Shown: in pieces, positions 59,894-64,000 of the stretch | Position numbering within the stretch: the stretch's first letter is position 1 | How the letters are laid out: each line of letters opens with the position of its first letter | NCBI GenBank assembly: GCA_004362315.1 | Contig: SNWL01000003.1 | Location: 1 to 64,000 of the forward strand | From: Mycobacterium sp. BK086 | GTDB lineage: Bacteria; Actinomycetota; Actinomycetes; Mycobacteriales; Mycobacteriaceae | Reading direction: 5' to 3' | Length of the DNA stretch: 64,000 bases | Program-made: the position numbers and the translations under genes | Notes under the pieces: generated by a model | Database searches by the model: none | What the model saw: the letters and a program-made list of their open reading frames with translations, nothing else | What the model was told of the DNA's origin: nothing

Positions 59894-62800
59894 TCGCCGA
59901 ACCAGCGGTTCGCGGGCGGCAACTCGGTGCCAAGGATGGCGCCCGCCGGTGCCCCGGATTCGGTGCCCGACTTGTGCGCCGACCACCCGGTACCCATGCA
60001 CAGCAGGTCGCGCGGTGTCGAAATCGTCGACGGCAGCGGGATACCGAAGCCCGGGATGCCGGGGATCGTGATCTGCGGCGGCGTGAGCAGCGTGGCCACA
60101 CCCTGCGCCATGGTCCCGAACAGCTGGGCCGGCGGGGTCGGCAGGGTGCCGGCCGCGTCGGAGATCGGCGCCGACGGGATCAGGCTGCCCAGACCGCCCG
60201 GCTGCGGGCCAATGTAGGAGCCCGGCCCACCCGGAAGCACAGTCGGCGGGGTCGGCGGGGTGGCCCCGCGGTTGTTGCCGGGGATCCCCGGCGTCGCGGC
60301 GGGCGGAGTCGGCAGACCGGCGCCGCCACCACCACCGGGACCACCGGGGACCGCGGCGGGCGGCGTGCCGGGAGTCACGACATTGTTGGTGAACGGAGTT
60401 CCGGGAACCGCGGCCGGCGGAGTACCGGGCACGCCACCACCACCGGGCACCAAGCCAGGAGGCACCGCAGCCGGCGGAGTACCGGGCACGCCACCACCAC
60501 CGGGCACCAAGCCAGGAGGCACCGCAGCCGGCGGAGTACCGGGGACACCACCGCCACCCGGCACCAGGCCGGGAGGCACTGCAGCCGGCGGCGTGGGAAT
60601 GCCCGCGCCACCACCGCCGAGACCTGCGGCGGGCACTGCCGCAGCGGCATCGGCCGGCAGACCGGCGGCGGCCGAGGCGATCGCTTCCGCGGGAACACCT
60701 GCCGACGGTGCGATCACGCCAGAGGCGTCGGCGACCGGCGCACCGACTGCGCCACCGGCGGCACCCGTTGCCGCACCCGGCACGCCCGCGCCCGCGGCGC
60801 CAGCACTGTCGGACAACGCGGCGGCAGGCGCGCCGGCAGCTCCGGCGTTGTCGGTGATCGGCGCGGCCGGAACAGCTCCGGCGTTGTCAGTGATCGGCGC
60901 GGCCGGAACCGCTCCGGCATTGTCGGTCAGCGGAGCGGCCGGGACGCCACCCGCACCGGGCACGCCACCGCCCTCACCGACCGGGACGCCGGGCACACCA
61001 CCCGGAGGCGTGGGCACGCCACCGCCACCGACTTCACCGGGCGTACCCGGAACCGCACCCGGAGGCGTCGGCACACCACCGCCGCCAACTTCACCCGGCG
61101 TACCCGGAACCGCACCCGGAGGCGTCGGCACACCACCGCCACCGACTTCACCGGGGGTGCCGGGGATGCCGGCAGGCGGAGTCGATCCGGTCTCGACGAC
61201 GTTGCCACCCGGCGTGCCGGGGACTGCGGCCGGCGGGGTCGGAACTCCGCCGCCAGTGCCCTCACCGGGCGTGCCGGGGACGGCCGCCGGCGGCGTCGAA
61301 AGTTCCTCGACACCAGGGGTTCCCGGCGTACCGGGAATCACCGTCGGGGGCGTCGGCGGGATCTCCATACCGGGCGTGCCCGGCGTGGGCGGCAGCGCCG
61401 CGGGCGTGCCGGGCACGTTCACGTTCACCGGCACTCCGGGGCCACCGGGCACCGCTGCGGGCGGCGTGACGATGCCCGGGGTGGAGGCCGCGCTGGGGAT
61501 ACCCGGCAGAGTCACCGACGGGGTGCCGGGAACGTTGAGCATGCCGCCGGGGGTCGGCACGCCCGGGATCGATGCGCCGGGAGGGGGAAGGGTTCCCGAC
61601 GAATCGTTGATCACGTTGCCGGGCACAGCATTTGGCGGAAGTCCTGGCGTGTTCAGCGACAGGTTGTTGCCACCACCGGGCCCGCCGGGCACCTCGGCCG
61701 GCGGGGTGACGATCTGTGTGGGCACCTCGGCACCGGGCACGGCGGCCGGCGGAACCGGCGGAGTGCCGCCACCGCCGGGGATCTCGCCACCGGGCACGGC
61801 GGCCGGCGGAACCGGCGGAGTCACAACGGTTTCGGGGACGTTGCCACCGGGCACGGCCGCAGGAGGGGTGCCGGGCACACCGCCGCCACCGGGGATCTCG
61901 CCGCCGGGAACCCCGGCGGGAGGAGTGCCCGGGAAGCCGCCACCACCGGGCAGTCCGCCGGGAGGCACCTCGGCGGGCGGGGTGCCCGGGAAGCCACCGC
62001 CACCGGGGATTCCGCCGGGGGGCACTGCGGCGGGCGGGCCGGGAGGAAGCGCACCCCCGCCGGGGACTCCGGCGGGAGGAGCGGCAGCCGGCGGAGCAGG
62101 CGTCAGGCCGGAGGCGTCGGCCAGCGGCGCGGCCGGCACAGCGGCTGCCGGAGGCGGAACCAGACCGCTGGCGTCGGAGATCGGCGCACCCGCGTCACCG
62201 CCGGCAGCAGGCAGGGCGCCCGCCGCGTCGGCCACCGGAGCACCGGCTCCGCCGCCCGAGCCTGCGCCCGCACCGCCACCACCGGGCAGACCGGCCGCGG
62301 CCTGAGCGACCGGAGCGCCGCCCTCGCCACCGCCGGGCAGAGCACCGGGTGCGCCACCTACCGGCGCGCCGGGGCCACCGGCAGCTCCGACAGGCACGCC
62401 GGCGGCGTCGTTGATCGGAGCGGCGGGAACGCCGCCGGGCGGAGTCGGGATACCACCACCGCCACCACCGGGCGGCGTACCGGGAACGCCGGCGGGCGGA
62501 GTCGGAATGCCACCGCCACCACCACCGGGCGGCGTACCGGGAACACCGGCGGGCGGAGTCGGAATGCCACCGCCACCACCACCGGGCGGCGTACCGGGGA
62601 CACCGGCGGGCGGCGTCGGGATACCGCCGCCACCGACACCGGGCGGAGTACCGGGAACGGCTGCGGGCGGCGTCGGGATGTTACGAGTCACGGTGGTACC
62701 GGGAGCGCCAGGGACAGACGCCGGCGGGACGGTCACCCCGCCGGTACCTGGCGCTCCCGGCGAGCCGGGGACGCTCGCCGGTGGCACCCGGATGCTGCCC

Positions 62801-63054
62801 GGCACTGTGGCGGGCGGAATCGGGCCACCGGCGGTGGGTGGGTTGTTGGTGAAGATGTTGTTCGACGTGCCGGGGATGCCCTGGGACAGGTCAGGCGGCG
62901 ACGTCAGGCCCTGGTGGAGGATGCCCATGCACGGAACGCCCGGGGTGCCGATGTCGGCTACCGCACGGGGACTGAGCAGCGGAGCTGCCCAGAAAAACCC
63001 TGCAGTCGCCATGGCGGTGACCGCCGCCACGCGAGAGCTGGTCCGAGACATCAT
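59890..63054 (-). CDS. Large secreted Pro/Gly-rich repeat protein
   Basis: 1054 residues. A signal peptide (TSSRVAAVTAMATAGFFWAA) with a likely cut after RAVA precedes a short domain with one Cys (GVPCMGIL). The centre is low-complexity, built of 19-residue units rich in VPGTPP and of APxxDAAG-type modules. The C-terminal about 80 residues (from LFGTMAQGVATLL) are non-repetitive with a second Cys (LLCMGTGWSAH), so N- and C-ends might be joined by a disulfide. Unrecognised; a wall-spanning or surface role is inferred. The opposite strand is also open but lacks a signal peptide and start. Confidence 0.82.
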   Translation of the reverse strand: MMSRTSSRVAAVTAMATAGFFWAAPLLSPRAVADIGTPGVPCMGILHQGLTSPPDLSQGIPGTSNNIFTNNPPTAGGPIPPATVPGSIRVPPASVPGSPGAPGTGGVTVPPASVPGAPGTTVTRNIPTPPAAVPGTPPGVGGGGIPTPPAGVPGTPPGGGGGGIPTPPAGVPGTPPGGGGGGIPTPPAGVPGTPPGGGGGGIPTPPGGVPAAPINDAAGVPVGAAGGPGAPVGGAPGALPGGGEGGAPVAQAAAGLPGGGGAGAGSGGGAGAPVADAAGALPAAGGDAGAPISDASGLVPPPAAAVPAAPLADASGLTPAPPAAAPPAGVPGGGALPPGPPAAVPPGGIPGGGGFPGTPPAEVPPGGLPGGGGFPGTPPAGVPGGEIPGGGGVPGTPPAAVPGGNVPETVVTPPVPPAAVPGGEIPGGGGTPPVPPAAVPGAEVPTQIVTPPAEVPGGPGGGNNLSLNTPGLPPNAVPGNVINDSSGTLPPPGASIPGVPTPGGMLNVPGTPSVTLPGIPSAASTPGIVTPPAAVPGGPGVPVNVNVPGTPAALPPTPGTPGMEIPPTPPTVIPGTPGTPGVEELSTPPAAVPGTPGEGTGGGVPTPPAAVPGTPGGNVVETGSTPPAGIPGTPGEVGGGGVPTPPGAVPGTPGEVGGGGVPTPPGAVPGTPGEVGGGGVPTPPGGVPGVPVGEGGGVPGAGGVPAAPLTDNAGAVPAAPITDNAGAVPAAPITDNAGAAGAPAAALSDSAGAAGAGVPGAATGAAGGAVGAPVADASGVIAPSAGVPAEAIASAAAGLPADAAAAVPAAGLGGGGAGIPTPPAAVPPGLVPGGGGVPGTPPAAVPPGLVPGGGGVPGTPPAAVPPGLVPGGGGVPGTPPAAVPGTPFTNNVVTPGTPPAAVPGGPGGGGGAGLPTPPAATPGIPGNNRGATPPTPPTVLPGGPGSYIGPQPGGLGSLIPSAPISDAAGTLPTPPAQLFGTMAQGVATLLTPPQITIPGIPGFGIPLPSTISTPRDLLCMGTGWSAHKSGTESGAPAGAILGTELPPANRWFGD
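60421..60591. repeat. 57-bp tandem repeats, array 3
   Basis: Three copies starting at 60421, 60478 and 60535, each encoding 19 residues of the type VPGTPPAAVPPGLVPGGGG. Confidence 0.8.
61004..61174. repeat. 57-bp tandem repeats, array 2
   Basis: Three copies starting at 61004, 61061 and 61118, each encoding VPTPPGAVPGTPGEVGGGG or a near variant. Confidence 0.8.
62413..62640. repeat. 57-bp tandem repeats, array 1
   Basis: About four copies; phase marks at 62470, 62527 and 62584 are exactly 57 bp apart. Each encodes IPTPPAGVPGTPPGGGGGG. Confidence 0.8.
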
Positions 63055-63195
63055 TTCCCCGTTTCTGTGAGAGGCCTGAAGGGCAAACTACAGACGTGTA
63101 AGTAGGGGAACCGCGGGACCATTCTGGCGGTTATCGAACTGTTGCGAACCAGTGCTGATGCGGTTACACCGGCGACAATTTCACTGCGCAAACAG

Positions 63196-63366
63196 TCAGG
63201 ATTTCCGGGCGCGCTTGAACACCTTGTCCAGGTCTTTACCGCTGATACCCAGCAATTCGGCCTTGTGGACCTTGTTGAGCACCAGGGGGCAGCGCTTGCA
63301 CCGTGGCTTGCTGCGGCAACACTTCTTCTTCGGCTTCACGCCGGAGAAGTCTCGCGCCTTGGCCAC
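63196..63366 (-). CDS. Small Cys-rich basic protein downstream of tRNA-Cys
   Basis: 56 residues from the GTG at 63366: AKARDFSGVKPKKKCCRSKP, then RCKRCPLVLNKVHKAELL, ending KRARKS. Four Cys in CC-x5-C-x2-C could bind a metal; it is very basic, suggesting nucleic-acid or ribosome contact. I believe similar small proteins are widespread in actinobacteria, but no function is known to me. It lies 29 bases after tRNA-Cys on the same strand and has no ribosome site, so it may be read from the tRNA transcript or be leaderless (TACCGT 8 bases ahead). Confidence 0.75.
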   Translation of the reverse strand: MAKARDFSGVKPKKKCCRSKPRCKRCPLVLNKVHKAELLGISGKDLDKVFKRARKS

Positions 63367-63395
63367 GGCAAGCCACGGTACAGATTCAAGATCGG

Positions 63396-63466
63396 AGCGA
63401 GTGACGGGATTCGAACCCGTGTGAACGGCTTTGCAGGCCGGTGCCTAGCCACTCAGCCACACCCGC
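63396..63466 (-). tRNA. tRNA-Cys (anticodon GCA)
   Basis: 71 nt. Acceptor GCGGGTG pairs with CACTCGC (one G-U), the anticodon loop is CTGCAAA with GCA, and the T arm is ACGGG-TTCGAAT-CCCGT. The discriminator is U and CCA is not encoded. Confidence 0.95.
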
Positions 63467-63547
63467 GTGTCAGACAAGCAGTGACTTAACCAGCGTGTCG
63501 ACGACGCGCCCAGCGTTTGGCTCAGCGTGATTGCTGACTGGGGCGCA

Positions 63548-63560
63548 TACCGTGGCCACA
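63548..63560 (+). promoter_or_regulatory. Candidate -10 box for the MgtC-family gene
   Basis: TACCGT (63548-63553) stands 6 bases before the ATG at 63560 with no Shine-Dalgarno, compatible with a leaderless mRNA. No M-box-like magnesium riboswitch is recognisable. Confidence 0.4.
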
Positions 63561-64000
63561 TGCAGACCTGGTTGGCCGATCCCCCGCTGCTCGGCGGACC
63601 CGGACAGGGCACGCGGCAGATCCTCGAACTGCTGATCGCGTTCGTCCTGACCGCCCTGATCGGCCTGGAACGCGAAATCCACGGCAAGAGTGCCGGACTG
63701 CGCACCCAGGCAATCGTGGGCACCGCGTCGGCCCTGATCCTGATCGTCAGCAAGTACGGCTTCTTCGACGTGCTCTCCGCGGGCACCGTGGAGGTCGACC
63801 CGTCGCGTGTCGCCGCCCAGATCGTCTCCGGCATCGGCTTTCTCGGCGCCGGCCTGATCATCACCCGCCAAGGTGCGGTACACGGTCTGACCACCGCCGC
63901 CGCGATCTGGGAATGCGCGGCCATCGGCATGGCCGCCGCGGCAGGCCTGGTCAAGCTCGCGATCATCGTCACGGTCCTGCACTTCGTGATCATTCTGGCG
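63560..64000 (+). CDS. MgtC/SapB family membrane protein (3' end outside the window)
   Basis: 147 codons are visible and the frame is open at the right edge. LLIAFVLTALIGLEREIHGK followed by SAGLRTQAIVGTASALILI is the MgtC signature, and FLGAGLIITRQGAVHGLTTA is the second conserved block, with at least four membrane helices so far. In pathogens MgtC inhibits the F-type ATP synthase and helps growth at low magnesium; the role here is unknown. Confidence 0.9.
   Translation, partial: MQTWLADPPLLGGPGQGTRQILELLIAFVLTALIGLEREIHGKSAGLRTQAIVGTASALILIVSKYGFFDVLSAGTVEVDPSRVAAQIVSGIGFLGAGLIITRQGAVHGLTTAAAIWECAAIGMAAAAGLVKLAIIVTVLHFVIILA

Noticed and set aside
60421..62640. Regular repeats resembling a CRISPR array
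   Set aside because: Units are contiguous 57-bp coding repeats without unique spacers, and no cas genes are present.
59704..63105. A 1133-residue open frame on the plus strand across the Pro/Gly-rich gene, and a 681-residue frame within it
   Set aside because: Both are by-products of GC-rich repeats without stop codons. The minus-strand frame has a signal peptide, sensible caps and a start, while the plus frames begin inside the hydrolase gene or mid-repeat.

Overview
The window is chromosomal DNA of a high-GC actinobacterium and almost certainly a rapidly growing Mycobacterium (Mycolicibacterium type). The evidence is an rRNA-operon promoter and leader immediately downstream of tyrS (the rrnB position known from fast growers such as M. 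smegmatis), the tight argCJBDFRGH operon, bifunctional lysX, an mce operon, a Rv1683-type lipase/acyl-CoA synthetase fusion and mycobacterial gene order around infC-rpmI-rplT-tsnR, lysX and uvrA. Many genes overlap by 4 bases (ATGA/GTGA), and several appear to be leaderless.

Layout. 1-9.0 kb: rrnB leader and promoter, tyrS, mpg, a self-regulated ABC exporter operon (ATPase, permease, TetR), then a minus-strand lipid operon (Rv1683-like enzyme, secreted protein, Trm112-like protein, acyltransferase). 9.1-15.1 kb: an ABC-F ATPase, an MFS carrier, a membrane protein and a coupled trio of small membrane-anchored proteins. 15.1-27.1 kb: the complete arginine operon with ArgR and an ArgR-like operator over the argC start, preceded by pheS-pheT. 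27.2-44.4 kb: an accessory redox/lipid region with an FMN-dependent GltB-like enzyme, ferredoxin plus FAD oxidoreductase, TetR, a six-gene mce operon without yrbE genes, a rhomboid-like protein, a class III cyclase, an MpaB-type oxygenase, an acyl-CoA dehydrogenase, a small winged-helix gene inside an inverted-repeat cassette, and a GMC oxidoreductase. 44.5-52.9 kb: tsnR, rplT, rpmI and infC (ATC start) in one direction; a DUF1844 protein, lysX, an esterase, a small protein and an SDR in the other. 52.9-64 kb: uvrA, an MBL-fold hydrolase, an orphan Imm63-like immunity protein, usp-corA, an alpha/beta hydrolase, a 1054-residue secreted Pro/Gly repeat protein, a 56-aa Cys-rich protein just downstream of tRNA-Cys, and the start of an MgtC-family gene cut by the window edge.

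How the genes may work together. Three copies of a GTCA-N4-TGAC operator, one in the divergent TetR/FAD-oxidoreductase promoter and two in front of mceA, suggest that one TetR controls the redox pair and the Mce importer as a unit. The most unusual items are this regulon, the inverted-repeat winged-helix cassette, the 19-residue-periodic secreted protein, the membrane-anchored trio behind argH, the orphan Imm63 gene and the MpaB promoter with a perfect 16-bp palindrome in its spacer. No CRISPR array, prophage or classical insertion sequence is visible.
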